Source: an uncultured Clostridia bacterium
GTDB taxonomy: Bacteria > Bacillota > Clostridia > Oscillospirales > UMGS1783
Assembly (NCBI GenBank): GCA_937892635.1
Contig: CALBKB010000091.1
Coordinates: 1-5,341 of the forward strand
DNA: 5,341 nucleotides
Reading direction: 5' to 3'
Position 1 is the first letter of the stretch; each line of letters begins with the position of its first letter. A program made the position numbers and the translations under genes. The notes beneath the pieces were generated by a model. It searched no databases, was not told where the DNA came from, and saw only the letters and a program-made list of their open reading frames with translations. Shown one piece after another: positions 1-5,341 of the stretch.

Positions 1-243
1 GCGCTGCTGGGACATCTGGCGATCCAGCTGGTCCATGTATCCGCCTACCAGATGGACGAGGCCGAGGGCCTGATCCTGGCCCGGGGCGACACGGGACTGA
101 AGCTGAATGGGTTGCTGCTCAGCGGCATCCTTATCGCCGCCGCTGTCAATGGCAACGGCATCTTCCCCGTCGATATACAGACCCACTTTGGTCGGGCAAT
201 CGATATAGAAGGTGTTGCCTGCGGCGCCAATCAACTCGTACAT
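1..243 (-). CDS. MBL-fold metallohydrolase, N-terminal part only (runs off the left edge)
   Basis: The ATG at 243-241 shares one base with the ferritin stop (TAATG), so translation is probably coupled; no clear Shine-Dalgarno precedes it. Residues 1-41 resemble the start of Clostridia metallo-beta-lactamase-fold hydrolases: MYELI at 1-5, FYIDCPTKVGLY at 12-23 (first beta strand) and AIDSGGDKDA at 31-40 (second strand and the acidic turn before the first helix). Such proteins are usually metal-dependent hydrolases of the glyoxalase II-like superfamily; the substrate cannot be told. From about residue 42 (position 120 leftwards) the resemblance stops. The HxHxDH zinc motif expected about 20 residues after the IDSG turn is not present in the visible 81 codons, and residues 42-81 contain 10 glutamines. 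The frame stays open to the edge. The gene may be genuine but divergent, disrupted, or joined to foreign sequence near position 120. The family call rests only on the first 41 residues. Confidence 0.55.
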   Translation of the reverse strand, partial: MYELIGAAGNTFYIDCPTKVGLYIDGEDAVAIDSGGDKDAAEQQPIQLQSRVAPGQDQALGLVHLVGGYMDQLDRQMSQQR

Positions 244-752
244 TACAGCACCAGCGAGGGGGCGGTGTAGACGCGGGCGGCCAGTTCCTGGTTGAGCAGA
301 TACAGACCGCGGGGGTCGGAGCCGAAGAGTTGCATTTTGGCGATGAGGTCGTTGGCGTTGGTCTCCTCCTCGCCCTGCTCCTTGACGAACCAGTCGAGGA
401 ACTGCATGGTGCGGAAATCGCGCACGTCGTAGGCGGCGGCGTAGATATCGTTGATGAGCGAGGTGACGTATTTTTCATGGGTCAACCCGGCTTGCAGGAC
501 CTGAATATGCTCGGAAAAAACCTTATCGGGCTTGGCGATGGCATCGAGGGTGACGGGCATGCCTTCGTTTTGCAGATAGGTGTAGAAGAGCATGGCGTGG
601 TCGCGCTCTTCCTGCGCCTGGATCATATACCAATTGGCAAAGCCGTCGAGGTTGGCGGCCTTGAAGTAATTGGAAAAGTCCAGATAGAGATAGGCCGAAT
701 AGAATTCCTTGTTGATTTGCTCGTTGAGCAGTTGATGTACCTTCTTGTCCAT
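243..752 (-). CDS. ftnA: Non-haem ferritin (FtnA-like iron storage protein)
   Basis: Cytoplasmic ferritin, 169 residues, the usual length for bacterial FtnA. The family forms a 24-subunit shell that oxidises Fe(II) and stores it as a ferric mineral. The ferroxidase residues are all visible and match E. coli FtnA with an offset of one: E16, E49 and H52 (in EERDH), E93 (in THEK), Q126 and E129 (in KEQGEEE); Y23 and W121 near the site are also kept. No haem-ligating methionine pattern of bacterioferritin was seen, so FtnA is preferred over Bfr. The start is decided by AAAGGAG (766-760) seven bases before the ATG. The gene follows the SDR gene after a 19-base gap and its TAA overlaps the ATG of the next gene, so it is an internal gene of an operon. 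No Fur-like site was seen directly upstream; regulation probably comes from the promoter ahead of the transporter gene. The family assignment is very secure; the symbol is by similarity. Confidence 0.96.
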   Translation of the reverse strand: MDKKVHQLLNEQINKEFYSAYLYLDFSNYFKAANLDGFANWYMIQAQEERDHAMLFYTYLQNEGMPVTLDAIAKPDKVFSEHIQVLQAGLTHEKYVTSLINDIYAAAYDVRDFRTMQFLDWFVKEQGEEETNANDLIAKMQLFGSDPRGLYLLNQELAARVYTAPSLVL

Positions 753-771
753 GATGATTCTCCTTTATTGA

Positions 772-1425
772 TTAATCCTTCCAAATGAAGCGGTGGTACA
801 AACTTTCGCCGCCGTCGACCACGATACTTTGACCGGTGCCGAAGCGGTTGATAACGGTGAGAAAATAGGCCCAATCGGCGATTTCCTCGGCGGAGGCCCA
901 GCGCTTAAGGGGGGTCTGCTCCATGATCTGCGACCACAGGGCGGGGTCTTGAATAACGCAATCGTTCAGGGGCGTAAGCACGCCGCCGGGGTCAAGGCTG
1001 TTGCAGGTGGCGCCGAAGGGGGCGACACGCAGCGCGGTGTTTTTGGTATAGGCCACCACGCCGCCTTTGCTGGCGCAATATTCCGGAAATTCCGAGCCGG
1101 TGTGGGCGCTGGCCGAGCCGATATTCAGGATCGAGCGGATATGCTTGTGCACGCCATAGCGTTCGGTGACGGCAATAAGGGCTTTGAGGTTGGTATCAAT
1201 ATCCGACTCGTTTTGGGTGCCGGCATTATTGATCAGAATTTCCACCCCGTCTACGGCGGGCAGGGCGGCCGTGTCGCGGATATCGCAACGGTGATGGGTA
1301 TAGTTTTGGTGGGTCAGGCTTGCGGCTTGGCGGTCGAACCCGATGACGGTGTGACCCTCTTGCAGAAAGCGTTCGGCCATGGCCTTGCCGATGCCGCGGG
1401 AGGTGCCGGTGATCAAAACCTTCAT
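772..1425 (-). CDS. Short-chain dehydrogenase/reductase (SDR family oxidoreductase)
   Basis: A 217-residue classical SDR, slightly short for the usual 240-260. Visible motifs in order: the Rossmann glycine motif TGTSRGIG (6-13), D31 at the end of the second strand (an acidic residue here usually favours NAD(H) over NADP(H)), CDIR (47-50, adenine pocket), NNAG (66-69), N79, S104 in NIGSAS, the catalytic YCASK (Y116, K120) and DPGGVLTP (145-152). The C-terminus carries the typical GTGQSIVVDGG stretch (196-206). This gives a complete Ser-Tyr-Lys active site, so the enzyme should be an active alcohol/ketone oxidoreductase in the cytoplasm. The substrate cannot be predicted: many SDRs of this kind are annotated as 3-oxoacyl-ACP reductase without proof. 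The ATG overlaps the transporter stop by four bases (ATGA, 1425-1422), with AAAGGA (1440-1435) nine bases upstream. Ferritin follows after 19 bases. Confidence 0.95.
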   Translation of the reverse strand: MKVLITGTSRGIGKAMAERFLQEGHTVIGFDRQAASLTHQNYTHHRCDIRDTAALPAVDGVEILINNAGTQNESDIDTNLKALIAVTERYGVHKHIRSILNIGSASAHTGSEFPEYCASKGGVVAYTKNTALRVAPFGATCNSLDPGGVLTPLNDCVIQDPALWSQIMEQTPLKRWASAEEIADWAYFLTVINRFGTGQSIVVDGGESLYHRFIWKD

Positions 1426-2150
1426 GCTGCTGCATCCTTTGCTATGTAATCAAAATAATCGCGGCCGACACCGCTTTGCTTCCAGCGGCGGGGGATTTGG
1501 TAGCCGATGGGAGAAAAGAGGACTTCCATGAGCAGTTCGGCGACGGCGCCGGTGAGCGCGCACATGGCGCATTGGAGCACCGTCCAGGAAAAGCCGTCCC
1601 AAAAGACGGGGGCAAAGCCGCGAAAGACGATCAAGGAAAAGATAAAATTATCAAGAAACTGTCCGATGAAGGTGGAGATATAGGAGCGGGCCATATAGGC
1701 GGTGCGACCGTCGGGGTGGCGGCGGAAGGCGCGGCCGATGAGCCAATTCAAGAGGTTATTGACCACCGCCGAGGCCAAAAAGGCGACGGTGCTGCCCAGC
1801 AAGATAAACCAGGTACCGCCGAAGATGCTGTCGAAAGCGTGGTAGTCGTTGGCGGTGGAAGGAATGATGCTGACGATATAAAAGATCAGACAGGTGAGCA
1901 AATTGATACAGACGGCATGGATGGAAATGAGGGTGGACGCTTTGGGGCCGAAATGCTTGGTGATGATATCCATGCACAAAAAGGAGAGCCAGGAGATGAG
2001 TACACCGCCGTCGAGCGCCAGCCAGTTGAGTTGAACGAGGGTTTTATTGGCCAGCAGGTTCATACAGATAACGCTGACGGTGAAGAGAGTGACGACGGTG
2101 GCGGGGATGGAGCGGAGCAGGATACGGCTCTCGGTGATTAGTTGTTTCAT
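1422..2150 (-). CDS. VUT family membrane transporter (YhhQ/queuosine-precursor-transporter-like)
   Basis: A 242-residue integral membrane protein with about six hydrophobic segments, roughly at residues 15-34, 43-63, 73-97, 112-138, 155-178 and 188-215. Family marks of the Vut_1 group (COG1738; E. coli YhhQ imports queuosine precursors) are the SFLCMDIITKHFG segment (56-68) at the end of the second helix and RSYISTFIGQFLDNFIF (155-171). The family role is uptake of a vitamin-like or deazapurine micronutrient; the substrate here is not established. The sense-strand motif has Lys where many members have Glu after DIIT, as in a Firmicute subgroup. The start at 2150 is chosen because a purine-rich AAGGGGAG tract (2160-2153) lies immediately before it. 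In-frame starts upstream (ATG at 2174, TTG at 2219) lack a ribosome binding site, and 2219 lies inside the terminator and promoter. This is the first gene of the second operon, and its TGA overlaps the SDR ATG. Confidence 0.88.
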   Translation of the reverse strand: MKQLITESRILLRSIPATVVTLFTVSVICMNLLANKTLVQLNWLALDGGVLISWLSFLCMDIITKHFGPKASTLISIHAVCINLLTCLIFYIVSIIPSTANDYHAFDSIFGGTWFILLGSTVAFLASAVVNNLLNWLIGRAFRRHPDGRTAYMARSYISTFIGQFLDNFIFSLIVFRGFAPVFWDGFSWTVLQCAMCALTGAVAELLMEVLFSPIGYQIPRRWKQSGVGRDYFDYIAKDAAA

Positions 2151-2152
2151 CG

Positions 2153-2160
2153 CTCCCCTT
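2153..2160 (-). promoter_or_regulatory. Ribosome binding site that fixes the transporter start
   Basis: On the minus strand the sequence before the ATG at 2150 is AGAAGGGAAGGGGAGCG. The purine-rich AAGGGGAG at 2160-2153 is the only Shine-Dalgarno-like stretch near any in-frame start, so it favours 2150 over the ATG at 2174. The spacing to the ATG is short, and the earlier GAAGGG repeat may also contribute to pairing. Confidence 0.65.
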
Positions 2161-2190
2161 CCCTTCTCTAGCATAGTCTTATTACTTGGT

Positions 2191-2219
2191 ATTATACTGC
2201 ATATTGGTAAAAAAAACAA
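2191..2219 (-). promoter_or_regulatory. Sigma-A-type promoter for the transporter-SDR-ferritin-MBL operon
   Basis: On the minus strand a perfect TATAAT (-10, 2196-2191) is preceded at exactly 17 bases by TTGTTT (-35, 2219-2214; three of six matches to TTGACA, including the TTG). Transcription would begin near 2184, giving a leader of about 35 bases before the ATG at 2150. The -35 and spacer coincide with the T-tract and the last stem bases of the preceding operon's terminator. No clear operator palindrome, cre site or Fur-like box was seen in the 40-base leader. Confidence 0.75.
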
Positions 2220-2244
2220 GCAGAAAGCATGACGCTTTCTGCTT
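2209..2244 (-). terminator. Rho-independent terminator of the esterase/GH36 operon
   Basis: On the minus strand, AAGCAGAAAGC (2244-2234) pairs perfectly over 11 bp with GCTTTCTGCTT (2228-2218) around a five-base loop (2233-2229). It is followed by G and eight T residues (2216-2209). It begins 13 bases after the GH36 stop. On the plus strand no comparable T-run follows the hairpin, so it works for minus-strand transcripts only. Confidence 0.93.
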
Positions 2245-2257
2245 ATTTATGACATAG

Positions 2258-4282
2258 TTACATCTTCTCGTAGAAAATGAGCATCGAGAAGGCGGCATCG
2301 GGGTATTCGCAGGTGAGACCCTTGGTCATCAGATCGGAACCGGATACGGTGAGAACATCGCCCGAATCGACGACCTCGACCTTATACATAGCGTTGGGGT
2401 CAAGATCCTGAATCTGATAGTTGGTCGAAGCTTCGACGCTGGCCATGGGACGGAAGGTTATGATATAGCCACGACCCTGCTCGGGAACGTTGAACTGGTA
2501 GGCCACGTTATCGGTGGCACCGTCCAGACCCACGCCATAGGGCAGAATATAATAGTCATAGGCCATCATTTCGCTGCAAATACGATTCTGCTTATAGATC
2601 TTCTGAACCGTCTGCTCGGGAGAGAAGAAGCCCAGGTTATAGAAGGCACTCATGAAGCAACGCAGGTTGTAGGTCAGACCGGCGTTGTTAAAGTGCGGGT
2701 AACCGCCGCCGTGCAGGGGCAGCCACCAGGTCAGGTTATAGTTGATGCCACGGATCTGATCGGCGGTGCCGAACGTCTGCGAGGAGAAGTCGGTACGCCA
2801 ATAGGTGAAGGAACGCTTAACCATTTCCAGATCCAAACGACGACCGCCCGAAGCGCAGTTGTCAATCATCAGACCGGGGTTATTTTCTACCAGACCGTCG
2901 AGATAACGATAGAGGTTGGTGACGTAATGGATCTCGCTGGCACCGACGCGGTTGGCACCCTCATCGTGGAGAGCCCACACATCGGCGGGGTTGCAGTTGA
3001 AGTCCTGACGGTACCAGGTGATCTTGTTGGTTTTGATCACGCCGCTGATCATCTCGATCAGATAGTCACAGGCGTCATCGTTACCCAGGTCATACAGGTA
3101 CAGCGGGTACTTTTTCGGGTTGCCAAATTCGCCCAAGCCGTCAAGCAGCCATTCGGGATGCTCCTTGGCCAGCGCCGAGTCGCCGCAAATGCGTTCGGGC
3201 TCGAACCAGATGATCAGATCCATATCGCGCTCTTCCAGCCAAGTACCGACCTCCGAGATGTCCCCATTGGAGAAACGGTCGGGGTTGAAGTACCAATCGC
3301 CCAGATACTTGTTCCACGTATAGTCGCTGATGATGTTGTCGGTGGTCAGCCCGCCGTACCAGGTAGCGTCGATCCAGACGCCGTCGACTTCGCGGCCTTC
3401 TTCCATTCTCTTAATGACCGCATTGATGATGCCGGCCTCATTTTCCACGTTGTCGCAACCCATGAAGATGGGCAGATCGGTCACGGGCTTACCCTCTTCA
3501 TCCTTGGGGGTATAGTTCTTGATGATCAGACGACGGAAGGCGTTATGACCGGCGTTCTGGTTGCCGGCAAAGAATTGCAGCATGATCATCGGGGTGCGGA
3601 TCTGCTCGTTGGCGTGCAGGGCGATATTGGTCTTCTGCATGCCGGCGGTGATGGTGACGTTGCCCTCTTCATGGACAAAGTCGGCTTTCCAGTCACCCGT
3701 CCACCCGATTGCCAGCATGACACCATGCTCACCGTTGCAGATATCAAAGTACGGGAGAGCGTCCTGCGAGGAACGGCCACCGGAGGTCTGCGAGGTATGA
3801 GCGCCCATTTCCACCAGGTCGACGGAAAGGGGGAGGAAGTCATCCGGACGGTCGTTGGAACCGTTGGCGGTGGTAATGACGGGGTTTTCAATCGTAACGA
3901 CACTATCGATGGCCTGAATGTTGCTGATAACGGGAGAATCGGACGAACCTTCGTTTTTGAAATAGTTGGTCCATTCGATGGCAGCCATCTCTTCGTCGAA
4001 GGTGATCTCCGACCAAGCGGTAACGTCGCCGTTTTTATAGGTAACGGTCCAGCCGTTATCGGTGGTTTCGACCGTCTTCTTCCACTTCTTGATATGGTTG
4101 GCGTGTTCGGCGCCGTCATAGCCGAAGGAGAAGAGGGTGTTTTTTTCAATCTGTTCCTCGATCCATGCCTTAGCCACCGTTGCGGGGTCGGCTACGTCGC
4201 CCGTGGCGGATTGAGATCCGCAGCCGGCCAGCAACCCGAGCAACAACAGAGCAGCAAGGAGCAGGCTAATATGTTTCTTCAT
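2258..4282 (-). CDS. GH36-type alpha-galactosidase-like lipoprotein
   Basis: A 674-residue secreted glycoside hydrolase. Residues 1-20 are a lipoprotein signal (KK, hydrophobic core) ending in the lipobox LLAGC, with C21 the lipidated residue, so the enzyme should sit on the outer face of the membrane. The N-terminal part (about 22-270) looks like the beta-sandwich of GH36. A TIM-barrel (about 270-580) follows, then a short beta-rich C-terminal domain (about 590-674). Clan GH-D marks in the barrel are VWIDATWYGG (302-311), IIWFEPERI (357-365), the nucleophile segment ITWYRQDFN (D427), DNCASGGRRLDLEM (474-487) and YWRTDF with acid/base D498. The family retains configuration and removes terminal alpha-linked galactose or a close analogue. 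Where typical GH36 enzymes have DDGW, this protein has DATW (305-308), so the sugar contact there differs and specificity is uncertain (alpha-galactoside, alpha-GalNAc or another sugar). AAAGGAG (4296-4290) lies seven bases before the ATG. It follows the esterase gene by 12 bases and ends at the operon terminator. Confidence 0.9.
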   Translation of the reverse strand: MKKHISLLLAALLLLGLLAGCGSQSATGDVADPATVAKAWIEEQIEKNTLFSFGYDGAEHANHIKKWKKTVETTDNGWTVTYKNGDVTAWSEITFDEEMAAIEWTNYFKNEGSSDSPVISNIQAIDSVVTIENPVITTANGSNDRPDDFLPLSVDLVEMGAHTSQTSGGRSSQDALPYFDICNGEHGVMLAIGWTGDWKADFVHEEGNVTITAGMQKTNIALHANEQIRTPMIMLQFFAGNQNAGHNAFRRLIIKNYTPKDEEGKPVTDLPIFMGCDNVENEAGIINAVIKRMEEGREVDGVWIDATWYGGLTTDNIISDYTWNKYLGDWYFNPDRFSNGDISEVGTWLEERDMDLIIWFEPERICGDSALAKEHPEWLLDGLGEFGNPKKYPLYLYDLGNDDACDYLIEMISGVIKTNKITWYRQDFNCNPADVWALHDEGANRVGASEIHYVTNLYRYLDGLVENNPGLMIDNCASGGRRLDLEMVKRSFTYWRTDFSSQTFGTADQIRGINYNLTWWLPLHGGGYPHFNNAGLTYNLRCFMSAFYNLGFFSPEQTVQKIYKQNRICSEMMAYDYYILPYGVGLDGATDNVAYQFNVPEQGRGYIITFRPMASVEASTNYQIQDLDPNAMYKVEVVDSGDVLTVSGSDLMTKGLTCEYPDAAFSMLIFYEKM

Positions 4283-4289
4283 GTGTCTT

Positions 4290-4296
4290 CTCCTTT
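4290..4296 (-). promoter_or_regulatory. Strong ribosome binding site overlapping the esterase stop codon
   Basis: AAAGGAG at 4296-4290 begins inside the TAA stop (4297-4295) of the upstream esterase and stands seven bases from the GH36 ATG. A ribosome finishing the esterase is therefore positioned on this site, which suggests coupled expression of the two genes. Confidence 0.85.
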
Positions 4297-5296
4297 AGAT
4301 TCCCATGTGCTGTTTCAGCAGGGGCAGCAGGTTTTCGGCGATCAGTTTGAAACCGATAGAGGACGGATGCACACCGTCGGGGTTGAAGTTGGCAGCTACC
4401 GCAGGAATGAGGGTGCGGCCGTCAACAACCTTGAAGCCATACTTCTCGGCGGTCTTGGTGTACATATCGACGTGCTCCTGTCCCTGATCTTCAAAGGGCG
4501 TGATGAAGGTAACGGGAACGTTGGGATAGAGGCGGGTGATACGATCGCAATACTGATTGCAGTTCTTCTCGATTTCGGGAAGAGTATAGTGCTGATGCTT
4601 ATCGTTGGTGCCCAGCGCGATGACGATATGGTCGGGCTCAAAGGGCACGTTATCGGCCAGTGCCTCAAAGCGGAACTTCTCGCCGCCGACGGCCAGGTTC
4701 AGGTAGTCGGCATTGATGGCGCGGCAGACCTGATCAACATAGTTTTCGGAGGGCATATCGGCAAACAGACCCTGGGTGATGGAGTCACCGAAGAAGAGGA
4801 TCTTTTTGCTGTAATCGGTGTAGGGACGATAGTTGCCCAGCGAAAGGGTATGGATTCTGGTTTCATGACGCATGGGGAAGACAATGGTGATGCGGCTTTC
4901 GGCATCGGTCGACTGACGGGTATAGCTCACCAGGCGCACGGTCGAGGAGCCGGAAGCGATGATGCTCTCCTTGTACTCGCCGTTCTCATAGATGTCAAAG
5001 CTGTCGCTGGGGAAACCTTCCAGGTTATCGTGGTAGGCATTGTCGATATTGAACTTGAAGGAAATTTCCTGTGCGTCGGTATAGAAGTCCATACGCACAC
5101 CGGTGGTGCACTTAGAATACGGAATGGTGGGATCCTTCTCGTAGGCGGCTAACTCCTCATCGGTGAAGCGAAGCGGGGTGTAGACACCGTCTTCATCCTT
5201 CATGCGGGTGATACCGGAGAAGATCTCGGTCAGCTTTTCGGCGTAGTCGCCCTCGTCGAGCTTCGGACAGCCGATCAGCGTGATGTGGTTTTTCAT
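4295..5296 (-). CDS. SGNH/GDSL-family hydrolase with N-terminal beta domain (probable carbohydrate esterase)
   Basis: A 333-residue protein with two parts. Residues about 30-155 look like a beta-sandwich, with PLRFTDEEL (41-49) and SFDIYENGEY (99-108) recalling the GxDLY-type domain that precedes SGNH acetylhydrolases. Residues about 163-333 are the SGNH hydrolase: block I FFGDSITQG (168-176, nucleophile S172), block II NLAVGG (200-205, oxyanion G204), block III ALGTND (227-232, N231) and block V DGVHP (307-311, D307 and H310). All catalytic residues are present. Such enzymes remove acetyl or other short acyl groups, often from sugars; the exact substrate is not shown. No signal peptide or membrane segment is visible, so it appears cytoplasmic, unlike its secreted GH36 partner. 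The ATG at 5296 is preceded by GAGGACTTC, a modest ribosome binding site. The frame is open up to the window edge without a stop, so a start further upstream cannot be excluded, though the ATG is the most natural choice. Confidence 0.9.
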   Translation of the reverse strand: MKNHITLIGCPKLDEGDYAEKLTEIFSGITRMKDEDGVYTPLRFTDEELAAYEKDPTIPYSKCTTGVRMDFYTDAQEISFKFNIDNAYHDNLEGFPSDSFDIYENGEYKESIIASGSSTVRLVSYTRQSTDAESRITIVFPMRHETRIHTLSLGNYRPYTDYSKKILFFGDSITQGLFADMPSENYVDQVCRAINADYLNLAVGGEKFRFEALADNVPFEPDHIVIALGTNDKHQHYTLPEIEKNCNQYCDRITRLYPNVPVTFITPFEDQGQEHVDMYTKTAEKYGFKVVDGRTLIPAVAANFNPDGVHPSSIGFKLIAENLLPLLKQHMGI

Positions 5297-5341
5297 GAAG
5301 TCCTCATGGAATGTGGCATATGCAAACGCGGTACAGTCTGC

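Noticed and set aside
52..270. Plus-strand open frame of 72 codons at the left edge as a gene in its own right
   Set aside because: Its right half is the antisense of the MBL N-terminus and the ferritin end, and no ribosome binding site precedes its ATG. The odd composition of its left half is kept as a finding, not as a gene call.
330..2141. Plus-strand open frames opposite ferritin (330-788), SDR (793-1449) and the transporter (1476-2141)
   Set aside because: Each is the codon-aligned antisense shadow of a clearly recognised minus-strand gene. The translations are Gly/Asp/Val-rich without domains.
2151..2219. Longer N-terminus for the transporter (TTG at 2219 or ATG at 2174)
   Set aside because: The added residues would be a translation of the terminator T-tract, promoter and Shine-Dalgarno region. 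No ribosome binding site precedes either start, and 2219 lies upstream of the predicted transcription start.
2218..2244. The perfect inverted repeat as an operator or attachment site
   Set aside because: The T-run directly after it on the minus strand and its place 13 bases after a stop codon are fully explained by a Rho-independent terminator.
3586..4149. Minus-strand alternative-frame open frame inside the GH36 gene (and similar ones at 4396-4668 and 4699-4905)
   Set aside because: These are out-of-frame readings of the true genes, rich in Pro, Ser and Arg, with no domains and no start signals.
2693..5152. An 819-codon open frame on the plus strand across both the GH36 and esterase genes
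   Set aside because: It is in exact codon register with both minus-strand genes, so it stays open because those genes largely avoid TTA, CTA and TCA codons. Both minus-strand genes have full catalytic motifs, and the plus-strand product shows no recognisable domain and no ribosome binding site. It also crosses the intergenic gap, the GH36 ribosome binding site and the esterase stop codon.

Overview
The window reads as a compact, single-strand piece of a bacterial chromosome. All six recognisable genes lie on the minus strand. Strong AAAGGAG-type ribosome binding sites, very short gaps, ATGA and TAATG overlaps, a lipoprotein with an LLAGC lipobox and moderately GC-rich coding sequence suggest a Clostridia-type Firmicute, perhaps an uncultured gut Oscillospirales. 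That placement is inference from style and protein families, with no marker gene to confirm it.

In transcription order (right to left), the first unit is a carbohydrate module. It holds an SGNH/GDSL-type esterase (5296-4295), then after 12 bases a secreted lipoprotein related to GH36 alpha-galactosidases (4282-2258). A perfect 11-bp hairpin with an eight-T tail (2244-2209) closes this unit.

The second unit begins immediately. A TATAAT promoter, whose -35 element lies in the terminator's stem and T-tract, drives a four-gene run: a VUT/YhhQ-type membrane transporter (2150-1422), a short-chain dehydrogenase/reductase (1425-772, ATGA overlap), a non-haem ferritin (752-243) and the 5' part of a metallo-beta-lactamase-fold gene (243-1, TAATG overlap, running off the window).

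The first unit looks like removal of alpha-galactosyl-type residues from a decorated glycan or glycoconjugate, with an esterase taking off acyl groups. The second is a mixed housekeeping or stress operon (micronutrient uptake, NAD(P)-dependent redox, iron storage) with no single obvious pathway. No RNA genes, CRISPR, insertion sequences or phage genes were seen. The points most worth a second look are the loss of family resemblance at the left edge of the MBL gene, the terminator/promoter overlap, and the pairing of a surface glycosidase with an esterase that has no visible signal peptide. I did not find a convincing new defence or mobile system.
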